From Lysinibacillus sp. SGAir0095 (lineage in GTDB: Bacteria; Bacillota; Bacilli; Bacillales_A; Planococcaceae): a DNA stretch of 64,000 nt. Position numbers and translations under genes: made by a program. This document shows positions 1 through 7,856 of this stretch, piece by piece. The DNA lies in contig NZ_CP028083.1 of assembly GCF_005491425.1 (NCBI RefSeq), positions 2,256,001-2,320,000 on the forward strand. The letters run 5' to 3'. Each line of letters begins with the position of its first letter. The first letter of the stretch is position 1. Under the pieces are notes generated by a model that was not told the origin of the DNA, made no database searches, and saw only the letters and a list, made by a program, of their open reading frames with translations.

Positions 1-1410
1 TTCACCAATAATATCTAATATTGTCATTCTTGGATTTAACGAACTATAAGGATCTTGGAAAACAAATTGAATACGTTTTCTTATCGCTTTTTTATCTTTT
101 CGATTCGAGCTTGATAGCTGTTTTCCGTCAAAACTTACAGCACCATTCGTTGATTCAATTAGCCCTGTTATTAAACGCCCCACCGTTGACTTCCCGCAGC
201 CCGATTCTCCAACAAGCCCCAGAACTTCGCCTTTATGAATATTCAGTGATACCCCATCAACTGCCTTCACATGACCAACAGTTCTAGACAAAATTCCTTT
301 TGTAATAGGGAAATGTTTTTGCAGGTTATTTACATCTAAGAGCAATTGTTTGTTTACAAGATGTTCATTCACTTCGAAGTTTGAATCTTGTTCTTCAATT
401 AATGTAGGAATTTCCCTTTTATCTTGCAGACTCGGATCGGCAATCCAGCACTTACTCACTCGATTTTCCCCTAGTTCAAATAGTGGAGGCTCATCAATTT
501 TACATTTCTCTGAAGCTAGGGGACATCTTGGGTGAAAACGGCAGCCTGATGGTATTTCTCTTAAGCTTGGTACATTCCCTTTAATTGTGAGTAGTCTACG
601 ATTTTTGTCCGTATCTATTTTGGGAATACTCCTCATGAGTGCCTCAGTATACGGATGTTGTGGTTTTTGGAATAACTCCTTCACATCAGATTGTTCAACA
701 ACCTGCCCAGCATAGACTACAACCACTTTGTCAGCCATTTCGGCTACAACTCCTAAATCGTGAGTTACTAAAATGATCGCCGTTCCAAATTGTGATTGTA
801 AATCTTTTAATAACTCCATTATCTGGGCTTGAACGGTTACATCAAGAGCCGTAGTTGGTTCATCAGCGATAATTAAATTAGGTCTGCAGGCAAGCGCAAT
901 GGCAATCATTACCCTCTGTCTTTGCCCCCCGGAAAGCTGATGGGGATAAGCGTCGATTCTACTTTCTGGATCAGGCAAACCAACTAGTTTTAATAATTCA
1001 AGTGCTCGATCTCGCAGTTCTTGTTTGCTTAAGTCTTCATGAATCTTAATCGTCTCGATAATCTGATCGCCAATGGTGTAAACAGGGTCCAGACATGTCA
1101 TTGGATCCTGAAAAATCATCGCAATCTCGTTTCCTCGAATCTTTCGAATCTCTTCTGTACTTAAATCCTTCAAATTCAAATCGTTAAATAAGATTTTTCC
1201 TGAAGTTACTTCGCCATTACTATCTAATAATCTTAGTATGGATAGCGCAGAAACACTTTTTCCAGATCCTGATTCTCCTACTATCGCAACTGTTTCTCCT
1301 TTTGATATACTAAAGGATACACCATCAACGGCCTCTAAATTGCCAGCCCTCGTTTTGAAAACAGTTTTCATCTCTTCCACTTTTAAAAGTGTATTAGAGT
1401 TTTCGGCCAA
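1..1410 (-). CDS. Fused double-ATPase peptide/nickel-type ABC transporter protein (DppD-DppF fusion), truncated by the window edge
   Basis: One uninterrupted frame holds two oligopeptide-type ABC ATPase domains. The first has Walker A GESGSGKS near residues 45-52, signature LSGGQ near 159-163 and Walker B IIADEP near 180. It is followed by the Cys-containing oligopeptide C-terminal motif (CRFHPRCP) and a short linker. A second Walker A, GESGCGKST, lies at about 401-409, and the frame is still open at base 1. The start is TTG at 1410 with AAAGGGGG 7 nt upstream. DppD and DppF are usually separate; this GsiA-like arrangement would power an inner-membrane importer whose permeases must lie outside the window. 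It begins 34 bp after the acyl-CoA synthetase and is probably co-transcribed with it. The substrate cannot be told. Confidence 0.9.
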   Translation of the reverse strand, partial: MAENSNTLLKVEEMKTVFKTRAGNLEAVDGVSFSISKGETVAIVGESGSGKSVSALSILRLLDSNGEVTSGKILFNDLNLKDLSTEEIRKIRGNEIAMIFQDPMTCLDPVYTIGDQIIETIKIHEDLSKQELRDRALELLKLVGLPDPESRIDAYPHQLSGGQRQRVMIAIALACRPNLIIADEPTTALDVTVQAQIMELLKDLQSQFGTAIILVTHDLGVVAEMADKVVVVYAGQVVEQSDVKELFQKPQHPYTEALMRSIPKIDTDKNRRLLTIKGNVPSLREIPSGCRFHPRCPLASEKCKIDEPPLFELGENRVSKCWIADPSLQDKREIPTLIEEQDSNFEVNEHLVNKQLLLDVNNLQKHFPITKGILSRTVGHVKAVDGVSLNIHKGEVLGLVGESGCGKSTVGRLITGLIESTNGAVSFDGKQLSSSNRKDKKAIRKRIQFVFQDPYSSLNPRMTILDIIGE

Positions 1411-1444
1411 TCAAATTCCCCCTTTCAAGTGTATTTCATCCCTC

Positions 1445-2992
1445 TTAGTCTAGAGTAAGGCTTGCAAATCTCTCTCTTAGCTTAGTTTTCAATATCTTTC
1501 CTACACCATTTCTAGGAAGTTCATCGATAAACTCGACATGTCGAGGTGTTTTATATTTGGCTAGATTCTTTTGACAATATTGAATTAGTTCTTGCTCGAT
1601 TACATTTGCTTCAGGTTTCTTTACAATACAAGCAAGAATTTCTTCACCCATTCTTTCAGAAGGAATACCGATTACCGCTGCCTCAAGAACTGCCTCATGT
1701 TTGACTAATAATTCTTCTAAATCACGTGGATATACATTAAACCCACCTCGAATAATTAAATCCTTTTTACGATCCACTATATATAAATAACCATCTTCAT
1801 CAACCTTTGCCATATCACCTGTATGAAGCCAACCATTAACTAAAGCCTTTTTTGTCGCTTCTTCATTTTTATAGTAACCAGGTGTGACATTATCACCTTG
1901 AACTAATAATTCACCAACCTCACCAACAGGTACTTCGTGCCCTTGTTCATTGACAATTTTAATAGCTACACCTGGCATTGGAATTCCTACAGAGCCTTCT
2001 TTGATTGGCATATTATTTCGTTGGGAAGCTACACCTGGGGATGCTTCAGAAAGTCCATAAGCATCTCGTACTTCAGCTCCAAATTTCTCTTTAAATTTTT
2101 GTCGTAAACTAATCGCAAGAGCTGCAGAACCAGAACCAACTGTTTCCAAGCTCGATAGATCATAGTTCTCAGCGCTTGTGTCGTATAGCATTGCGTGGAC
2201 CATTGCTGGTACAGCTGCAAAAGATTTTACTTTATACTTCTCAATTACTTTAAATATTTCCTCTGCTTCAAATTTAGAGAAAATAACGACAGAATTTCCA
2301 AGTAGGAGCATCCCGTTCATAATTCCAAATCCATAGATATGTGCTAATGGAAGAACGCCGATTGTTGTGGCACTTGTCTCATCTTCTTCTCTTAGCGCTA
2401 CTCCTGACATGGAATTTGCATATAGATTTTTATGAGTTAGCATAACACCCTTTGGTGCACCAGTTGTTCCAGACGTATATAATATAACTGCAACATCCGA
2501 TTCTTCCATTTTCAATGATGAATTATCAAAGAGCGGCATATTAGAGAGAGCCTCATCCCACACAATCACCTCGAGTCCATCTGGAAGTACTGTTTCATTT
2601 GGTTGGTCAATAGAAATTACCTTTGGTTTAACATCTAACCCTTTTGTTGCTCCGTTAATTTTTTCTAAAAGAACGGAAGATGTAATAACCACTTTTGCTT
2701 CAGAATTTTTTAATATAAAGTTAATTTCATTTTCGTGTAGCAGGTACATTACTGGAACAATGATTCCACCAACTCCTAATACTCCTTGATAGGAGAAAAT
2801 TACTTCTGGAGAATTCGGCATGCAAATAAGAACTCGATCCCCTTTCCCTACTCCAAGGGAATGGACTAAACTTGAAACTTTTTTACAAATAATTTCCGTT
2901 TCCTTATTTGTATAAGTTTTCTCGTTGTAGTAAAGAAGGTTATACTCACCAAACTTTTCAATATTTTCACCCAATAATTCAGTTAATAGCAT
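1445..2992 (-). CDS. Acyl-CoA synthetase (AMP-forming, long/medium-chain fatty-acid or aryl-acid CoA ligase)
   Basis: This 515-residue protein is a class I adenylate-forming enzyme that activates a carboxylic acid to acyl-AMP and then acyl-CoA in the cytoplasm. The AMP-binding P-loop YTSGTTGAPKG is at 172-182. The A7/A8 region reads LHTGD followed by VDRKKDLIIRGGFNVYP, and the catalytic C-terminal lysine motif PRNGVGKILK lies near residue 500. Length is normal for the FadD/LcfB-like family. A clear AGGAGG site sits 5 nt before the ATG. It belongs to the minus-strand cluster with acyl-CoA dehydrogenase and thiolase, so it probably charges the substrate of that pathway. The acid it uses is not evident. 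Confidence 0.93.
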   Translation of the reverse strand: MLLTELLGENIEKFGEYNLLYYNEKTYTNKETEIICKKVSSLVHSLGVGKGDRVLICMPNSPEVIFSYQGVLGVGGIIVPVMYLLHENEINFILKNSEAKVVITSSVLLEKINGATKGLDVKPKVISIDQPNETVLPDGLEVIVWDEALSNMPLFDNSSLKMEESDVAVILYTSGTTGAPKGVMLTHKNLYANSMSGVALREEDETSATTIGVLPLAHIYGFGIMNGMLLLGNSVVIFSKFEAEEIFKVIEKYKVKSFAAVPAMVHAMLYDTSAENYDLSSLETVGSGSAALAISLRQKFKEKFGAEVRDAYGLSEASPGVASQRNNMPIKEGSVGIPMPGVAIKIVNEQGHEVPVGEVGELLVQGDNVTPGYYKNEEATKKALVNGWLHTGDMAKVDEDGYLYIVDRKKDLIIRGGFNVYPRDLEELLVKHEAVLEAAVIGIPSERMGEEILACIVKKPEANVIEQELIQYCQKNLAKYKTPRHVEFIDELPRNGVGKILKTKLRERFASLTLD

Positions 2993-3011
2993 GTTATCCT
3001 CCTAATTTCAT

Positions 3012-3201
3012 TTACTATTTTCATAGTAAGGATTTTTAATCGATGTACCTTAGCGTATTTGTGCGACCAGGTTTCAAATCTCTTTGCATACGCCAAAGGC
3101 TTTAACCTCATTGGAGTCATGGTGATTACCTACTAGTTTTGAGTTACATTACAATCAACTCGCCACTTTCGAAGTGAGACTACTTCTGAACTGAGGTTAA
3201 A
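3012..3201 (-). promoter_or_regulatory. Structured leader between the MFS gene and the acyl-CoA synthetase gene
   Basis: The 242-bp gap holds long-range and local inverted repeats. TTTAACCTCA at 3101-3110 pairs perfectly with TGAGGTTAAA at 3192-3201. CACTT-TCG-AAGTG lies inside this pair at 3164-3176. A 7-bp hairpin, TTACTAT-tttc-ATAGTAA, is at 3012-3029 just before the ribosome site of the synthetase. No terminator T-run was seen. It may be a cis-acting RNA; I do not recognise a known riboswitch. Confidence 0.4.
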
Positions 3202-3234
3202 CGTTTTCATTTTAAGGAGCCAACTTTTAGCTAA

Positions 3235-4455
3235 TTATGAGTTACTAGTGTCTTTTCGATCTGGTAGAGGAATTTGTACTTTGTGTTGATAAGCAGTTAA
3301 ATATGCTACGCCAACCAGCAGTGCAGTAATTATTGCGGAAGTTATAAATGGAGCTGACGCCAGGAATACGAACACCCATCCACCCCAAAGTGGTCCTAGT
3401 ATTCTTCCCAGACTATCCATAGAGTTTTGTAATCCCATTGTGATGCCTTGCCCCATTTCGTTACGCTTTGATAGCATGGCGATTGTTGTTGGACGTACTA
3501 ACGACTGACCTAAGCCTGTTAATACACAACCAAATATAGCGAACCAGATAAATGGTGCAAAACTGATAAAGCAATATCCAATTGCTGTAATGATTAAGCC
3601 TATTTTCGTAATGGTATCTTCATCCCATATCTCATTGCACTTCTTAAGTAAAAAGAATTGCACGACAACTGAAGTACCCGCCTGCGCACTAAAGGCTAAA
3701 CTAACAAATACTGGGGTAGCCTCAAATCTTTCAATCATAAAGTAACCGAGTAATCCAAAGAAACTTGAGGCAGCAATGGATAATCCAAGAATAATTGTAT
3801 AATGGTTCCAATAACCAGGCCTTGTAACCATTAATAGTGATTGCCAAAACGAAATGGTTTCTTTATTTTGAAGAGAGTCTTTCGTTTCTTCTGTGTCGTC
3901 TTCAATTTTCTTATCATGAATGTAAAAATGAGCAAATGGTAGAGTAATCAAAGCTAGCGATCCTGCGATGATGAAAGGAACAACTACACCTAGTGGTGAA
4001 AACAAACCACCTATAGCTGGACCACACAAAAAGCCAAGACCATTGACCGCTCCCATTTTTGCAATGGCTTCATTTCTATTCTCTTTTGTCGTTTGATCTG
4101 CTACCATGGAAAAAGCAGCAGGGTGAGCACCAGATGAGATGGCTGCCCCAATTAACCTTACTAATAATAATTGCCAATAGTTTTGAGCAAAAATTAACAG
4201 AAGGAAGGCTATACCAAAACCTAGAACTCCCATCATTAACACTGGTTTTCTTCCTATTTTATCAGCCAAACGACCCCATAATGGTGAAGTAATCATCTGT
4301 GCAATGGCCCAAGCAATGATTAATGATGACATTTGGACTGATGTTAAGTTTAAGTCGTCTGCTAAAAATGGCAATGTAGGAAGTACTATTCCATAACCTG
4401 TCATCGTTAAAAACATTATGAATCCTAGTAAAAAGAACGCCTTCCTATCCATCAT
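3235..4455 (-). CDS. MFS transporter, DHA1 (drug/H+ antiporter 1) type
   Basis: The 406-residue protein has about 12 hydrophobic membrane segments. A classic MFS motif A, GRLADKIGRKPV, lies between segments 2 and 3, and an acidic loop (DDTEETKD) lies in the middle. Length and motif fit the TetA/NorA-like DHA1 group of proton-driven exporters. It sits between the DUF35 protein and the acyl-CoA synthetase on the same strand, about 290 bp after the former and beyond a terminator-like hairpin, so it may have its own promoter. The substrate is unknown: it may export a drug or carry a metabolite of the neighbouring acyl-CoA pathway. Two ATGs (4455 and 4452) are possible starts, and the ribosome site is weak. 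Confidence 0.88.
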   Translation of the reverse strand: MMDRKAFFLLGFIMFLTMTGYGIVLPTLPFLADDLNLTSVQMSSLIIAWAIAQMITSPLWGRLADKIGRKPVLMMGVLGFGIAFLLLIFAQNYWQLLLVRLIGAAISSGAHPAAFSMVADQTTKENRNEAIAKMGAVNGLGFLCGPAIGGLFSPLGVVVPFIIAGSLALITLPFAHFYIHDKKIEDDTEETKDSLQNKETISFWQSLLMVTRPGYWNHYTIILGLSIAASSFFGLLGYFMIERFEATPVFVSLAFSAQAGTSVVVQFFLLKKCNEIWDEDTITKIGLIITAIGYCFISFAPFIWFAIFGCVLTGLGQSLVRPTTIAMLSKRNEMGQGITMGLQNSMDSLGRILGPLWGGWVFVFLASAPFITSAIITALLVGVAYLTAYQHKVQIPLPDRKDTSNS

Positions 4456-4483
4456 AACTATTCATCTTCTTTCACTTTTTTTA

Positions 4484-4654
4484 GAAAAGCGAAAGGTGCT
4501 AGCTAGCTCCAAAAAACTGGCTCCCCTATTACCGGATTATTTTTCGCATTTACATTTCCTGAATAAATGAAAGAAGTATTGAAAAAACTTCCATGGATTT
4601 TGCAAAGGAATCCAGCAACCTTTTAGAGCTAGCACTTGCAGCTAGACACTTTTC
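4484..4654. repeat. Intergenic element with imperfect inverted ends
   Basis: The ends of this 171-bp stretch are imperfectly complementary. GAAAAG at 4484-4489 pairs with CTTTTC at 4649-4654, and GTGCTAGCT at 4496-4504 pairs with AGCTAGCAC at 4627-4635. It carries no open frame. The structure resembles the small, non-coding inverted-repeat elements scattered through Bacillaceae genomes, but copy number cannot be judged from one window. Confidence 0.4.
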
Positions 4655-4694
4655 TAATTCTAGAATTTTTTTAAATTCCATCTCTTTATTAAAG

Positions 4695-4721
4695 AAACGG
4701 AAGAAGATATTTCTTCCGTTT
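4695..4721 (-). terminator. Terminator-like hairpin after the DUF35 gene
   Basis: The arms AAACGGAAGAA (4695-4705) and TTCTTCCGTTT (4711-4721) pair perfectly around a 5-nt loop. Read on the minus strand they lie 24 bp after the DUF35 stop codon and are followed by a moderately T-rich stretch. Confidence 0.6.
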
Positions 4722-4744
4722 TGTGAATTTTGTTATTCTCGATG

Positions 4745-5149
4745 TCAGAGTTCTTTTACTTGAAAATATGGAAGAACTAAATCATTTTCTACCTCTTGAA
4801 ATACAACAGAGACCTCCTGATCAATAGCAATCTGATCCTTGTCACCAAGTATTCTTGACATCATTCTTACACCCTCATCAAGTTCTATAATGCCTACAAC
4901 AAAAGGTGCTTCACTTTTAAAGGGACCAAATGCTTGGTGCACAACAGTGTAACTATAGATCTTCCCATTTCCACAAGACTCCTGCCATCTAATTTTCTCT
5001 GAAAAACAGTGAGGGCAAATTGTTCGTGGATAAAAGATATATTGCTGACAATCATCACAATATTGAATGAATAGTTTTTCATTTTTTAATCCATCCCAAT
5101 ATGGTTTTGATTCTTCATCAATTGCAGATTGAACCAAATCTTTTATCAT
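4745..5149 (-). CDS. Zn-ribbon/OB-fold protein (DUF35 family), partner of the thiolase-like protein
   Basis: This 134-residue protein has an N-terminal rubredoxin-like zinc ribbon with two CxxC pairs (CDDC at about 32-35, CPHC at about 46-49). An acyl-CoA-binding OB fold follows, with the typical YSYTVVHQAFGPF and PFVVGIIELDEGVRMMSRI segments. DUF35 proteins form complexes with thiolase-superfamily enzymes, such as Ltp2-ChsH2 aldolase and archaeal HMG-CoA synthase. Here its ATG follows the stop of the thiolase-like gene by one base, with a GGGGGG ribosome site inside that gene's end, so the two are translationally coupled and very likely one complex. Confidence 0.9.
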   Translation of the reverse strand: MIKDLVQSAIDEESKPYWDGLKNEKLFIQYCDDCQQYIFYPRTICPHCFSEKIRWQESCGNGKIYSYTVVHQAFGPFKSEAPFVVGIIELDEGVRMMSRILGDKDQIAIDQEVSVVFQEVENDLVLPYFQVKEL

Positions 5150-5150
5150 T

Positions 5151-6290
5151 TCAGTCCCCCCCTAAAATCACAGTTGATGTAGAGGAGAGAACTCCCCCTG
5201 TCCCGTGAACCAATGCAAGTTTGGCATTCTCTACTTGACGCGAGCTACACTCACCGCGCAACTGACGTACAGCTTCTATTAATAAGAAAATTCCATACAT
5301 ACCAGGGTGGCAATAGGATAAGCCTCCCCCATTGGTATTCATTGGGAAATCTCCACCCGGGGCTGTTCTTTGGCCGCTTACAAATGCTCCACCTTCACCA
5401 GGCTTACAGAAACCAAGTGCTTCAAGTGTCAGTAACACTGTGATGGTGAACGAATCATAAATTTCCGCCACATCAATCTCATCGTGAGAAATTCCAGCCA
5501 TTTCAAATGCTCTTTTACCTGATTCTACGGCACTTGTAACCGTTAAATCTGGCATATTAGCAATTGTATTGTGAGAATGGGATTCTCCATGACCTAAAAT
5601 CCACACTGGTTTTTTGTTTAGTTTGCTAGCAACATTACTGGAAGCTACAATTACTGCTCCACCCCCGTCTGTTACTAAACAACAATCCAATAAATGTAAA
5701 GGATCGGCTATTTTTCGCGAGTTTAACACATCTTCTATCGCAATGGGTTCTCTCATGTAAGCTTTTTCATTTAAAGCCGCCCATTTTCGAGTTGCCACTG
5801 CAATTTCTGCCAACTGCTCTGATGTTGTACCAAATTGATGCATATGACGCATGGCAGCTAATGCATAAGCGCCAACAGGTGTTGGCAATCCATAAGGCAA
5901 TTCATACTGAGCTGTCAGTGGTGACTTAAACATTGAGTTGGAAGGATTGGTTTTGTTTGTACTTCCGTAAGTGATGAGAGCAACTTCAAATAAGCCTGCT
6001 TTAATGCCTGCAACAGCATGCCCAACGTGCGCTTCGAAAGATGAACCACCAATATTCGTAGAGTCTGTATATTTAGGTTGAATGCCTAGATATTCGGCCA
6101 ACATAAGGTTTGGTGCCCACGCCCAATTTCCTGCTGTAAATACAGCATCAATATCATTTTTTGTTAACCCGGCATCCTCTAATGCTAATTTTGCAGCTTG
6201 AGCTTGGAGCTGTAAAACATTTTTGCCGGGGGTTTTACCAAGATCAGATTCCGCAACACCGACAATGGCCGCTATTCTATCTGATTTCAT
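5151..6290 (-). CDS. Thiolase-superfamily protein of the SCP-x/Ltp (lipid-transfer) type, lacking the usual nucleophilic Cys
   Basis: The 379-residue protein has the thiolase fold signatures, such as GGG-LSYCHPGMYG near residue 330 and a glycine-rich C-terminal HGTGG. At the place of the nucleophilic Cys it reads NIGGSSFEAHVGHA, so the acyl-accepting Cys is absent. Such proteins paired with DUF35 partners include retro-aldolases of the Ltp2 type. It could therefore cleave a beta-hydroxyacyl-CoA rather than thiolyse a ketoacyl-CoA. I chose ATG 6290, preceded by AAGGGGGG, over an upstream extension of 18 codons. It is followed at once by the DUF35 gene and preceded by two operator-like palindromes. 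Confidence 0.85.
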   Translation of the reverse strand: MKSDRIAAIVGVAESDLGKTPGKNVLQLQAQAAKLALEDAGLTKNDIDAVFTAGNWAWAPNLMLAEYLGIQPKYTDSTNIGGSSFEAHVGHAVAGIKAGLFEVALITYGSTNKTNPSNSMFKSPLTAQYELPYGLPTPVGAYALAAMRHMHQFGTTSEQLAEIAVATRKWAALNEKAYMREPIAIEDVLNSRKIADPLHLLDCCLVTDGGGAVIVASSNVASKLNKKPVWILGHGESHSHNTIANMPDLTVTSAVESGKRAFEMAGISHDEIDVAEIYDSFTITVLLTLEALGFCKPGEGGAFVSGQRTAPGGDFPMNTNGGGLSYCHPGMYGIFLLIEAVRQLRGECSSRQVENAKLALVHGTGGVLSSTSTVILGGD

Positions 6291-6362
6291 ATTTGCCCCC
6301 CTTTTTTGTAGATTAACCAGCACTCCGGCTATCAGTAGGTTCATTCAAGAAAAGATTGTATA

Positions 6363-6407
6363 ACTAAACGGTTAGTATTGTTACTTTAAAAAAACTGACC
6401 AGGTAGT
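6363..6407 (-). promoter_or_regulatory. Two TetR-type operator-like palindromes upstream of the thiolase/DUF35 pair
   Basis: ACTAAACGGTTAGT at 6363-6376 is a near-perfect 14-bp palindrome with one mismatched pair. A related 14-mer, ACTGACCAGGTAGT, sits at 6394-6407, 31 bp (about three helical turns) away, and matches it at 10 of 14 positions. The shape is that of TetR-family operators common in fatty-acid regulons. No regulator gene lies next to it. Confidence 0.4.
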
Positions 6408-6436
6408 ATGTTTTAAAAAAATGAGTTAGTTACGTT

Positions 6437-7603
6437 TTATAACAATTCTCCAACCTTAGCATGGCCTTTTAATAGATTACGTGCAATTGTACGGCGTTGA
6501 ATTTCATCTGTTCCCTCAAAGATTCGGACCAGTCTTAACTCTCTATACCAACGCTCGATTGGTAATTCTTTTGTATAGCCCATTCCTCCATGAATTTGAA
6601 GAACACGATCGACAACTTCATTTGCCATAATTCCACCATTCAACTTGGCCATAGATGACTGATGACGTGCATCCATTCCATTTTCAGTCATCCAAGCTGC
6701 TCTAAATACAATCCATTTAGCCGCTTCGATTTCAACCGCCGAATCGGCAATCATCCATTGAATAGCTTGACGTTCAGCAATAGGTTTTCCAAATGTATGA
6801 CGCGTTTTTGAATAATCAATGGCCATTTGTAATAAACGTTCTGCCGTACCGATTGCTCCGGCTGGAATCATATAGCGACCTTGACCAATCCATTGCATTC
6901 CTAAGTTAAAGCCTTGCCCCAGTTCACCTAGAATGTTTTCCTCTGGAACACGGACATTATCGAATATGAGTGTAGCTGGTCCCCATTCGCCCATCGTATG
7001 AATAGGCTCAGATTCCCAACCCATATCTCTGTCCACAAGGAAGCATGTTACACCGCCGTTAGCACCTTTTTCTTTATCTGTAACCGCAAAAACCATTGCG
7101 AAGTCTGCTTCATTACCATTTGTAATAAATACCTTTTCACCATTTAAAACCCAATGGTCGCCATCTTTTACAGCCTGCATTGTAATACTTCTTGCATCTG
7201 ACCCAGCACCTGGTTCAGTTAAAGCAAAGCACGAACGTCTATCCCCATTGATAGTTGGAATTAAATATTTCTCCTTCTGTTCCTCGTTGCATAAATAAAG
7301 AATATTGTCAGCTGAACCTCCAAAGTTAAAGGGAACAAAAGTTCGACCTAGCTCCATTGCGATTAATACTGACATAATCGGACCTAAATTAGCCCCTCCA
7401 TATTCTTCCGGCGTATTAATACCCCAGAAACCAATTTCTTTTGCTTTTTCCCTTAATTCCTTTACTTTTTCACGGGAGATACCAGGTCTGCCTTCTCTTT
7501 CATTTTTTAATACCTCTTGCTCTAAAGGTTTCAGTTCTTTATTTACAAAGTCTCTAACTGTTTTTTGAATCATTTTTTGCTCATCTGTTAATGTAAAATC
7601 CAT
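6437..7603 (-). CDS. Acyl-CoA dehydrogenase (FAD)
   Basis: This 388-residue cytoplasmic flavoenzyme introduces the alpha-beta double bond into an acyl-CoA. It has the three-domain family layout: an N-terminal helical region, the middle-domain signature CFALTEPGAGSDA, and a C-terminal domain with the end motif FEGTDEIQRRTIARNL. The Glu near residue 363 is at the catalytic-base position of medium- and short-chain enzymes. Length is typical. A GGGAG ribosome site precedes ATG 7603. It is the first gene of the cluster and has a CcpA-like box and a palindrome upstream. Electrons would go to an ETF that is not in the window. Chain-length preference cannot be read. Confidence 0.93.
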   Translation of the reverse strand: MDFTLTDEQKMIQKTVRDFVNKELKPLEQEVLKNEREGRPGISREKVKELREKAKEIGFWGINTPEEYGGANLGPIMSVLIAMELGRTFVPFNFGGSADNILYLCNEEQKEKYLIPTINGDRRSCFALTEPGAGSDARSITMQAVKDGDHWVLNGEKVFITNGNEADFAMVFAVTDKEKGANGGVTCFLVDRDMGWESEPIHTMGEWGPATLIFDNVRVPEENILGELGQGFNLGMQWIGQGRYMIPAGAIGTAERLLQMAIDYSKTRHTFGKPIAERQAIQWMIADSAVEIEAAKWIVFRAAWMTENGMDARHQSSMAKLNGGIMANEVVDRVLQIHGGMGYTKELPIERWYRELRLVRIFEGTDEIQRRTIARNLLKGHAKVGELL

Positions 7604-7683
7604 TTAAAACAACTCCCTAAAATCAAATTTTTTTGAGTACAAAATTGTTAAACATTGTTCACAATTTTTCGGAATACTCAGAT

Positions 7684-7739
7684 ATTACACGGTATGTAAT
7701 TTACAGATTACTTATTCTAAAAAATAAAAGCGTTTTCAT
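7684..7739 (-). promoter_or_regulatory. Promoter region of the acyl-CoA dehydrogenase gene: cre-like box, -10 and palindrome
   Basis: On the minus strand ATGAAAACGCTTTTAT (7739-7724) fits the CcpA catabolite-responsive consensus with one mismatch. It lies just upstream of a -10 candidate TAGAAT (7719-7714). The palindrome ATTACA-n5-TGTAAT (7684-7700) lies where the early transcript would begin. This suggests repression by CcpA and by a second regulator. Confidence 0.45.
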
Positions 7740-7804
7740 ATTATTTTTTTCAAAGATATTTCTTCCTTAAAAAGCAACGTTTTGGATATTGATTTCTTTT
7801 GAGC

Positions 7805-7840
7805 AGAAAAAAGCCTCGTTCGTGTAAGTGAACAAGGCTT
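7805..7840 (-). terminator. Rho-independent terminator of the alpha/beta hydrolase gene
   Basis: On the minus strand AAGCCTTGTTC and GAACGAGGCTT form a stem with a single mismatch and an 8-nt loop, directly followed by a T-run. It begins 17 bp after the stop codon. Confidence 0.85.
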
Positions 7841-7856
7841 TCCATTATTTCTCTAT

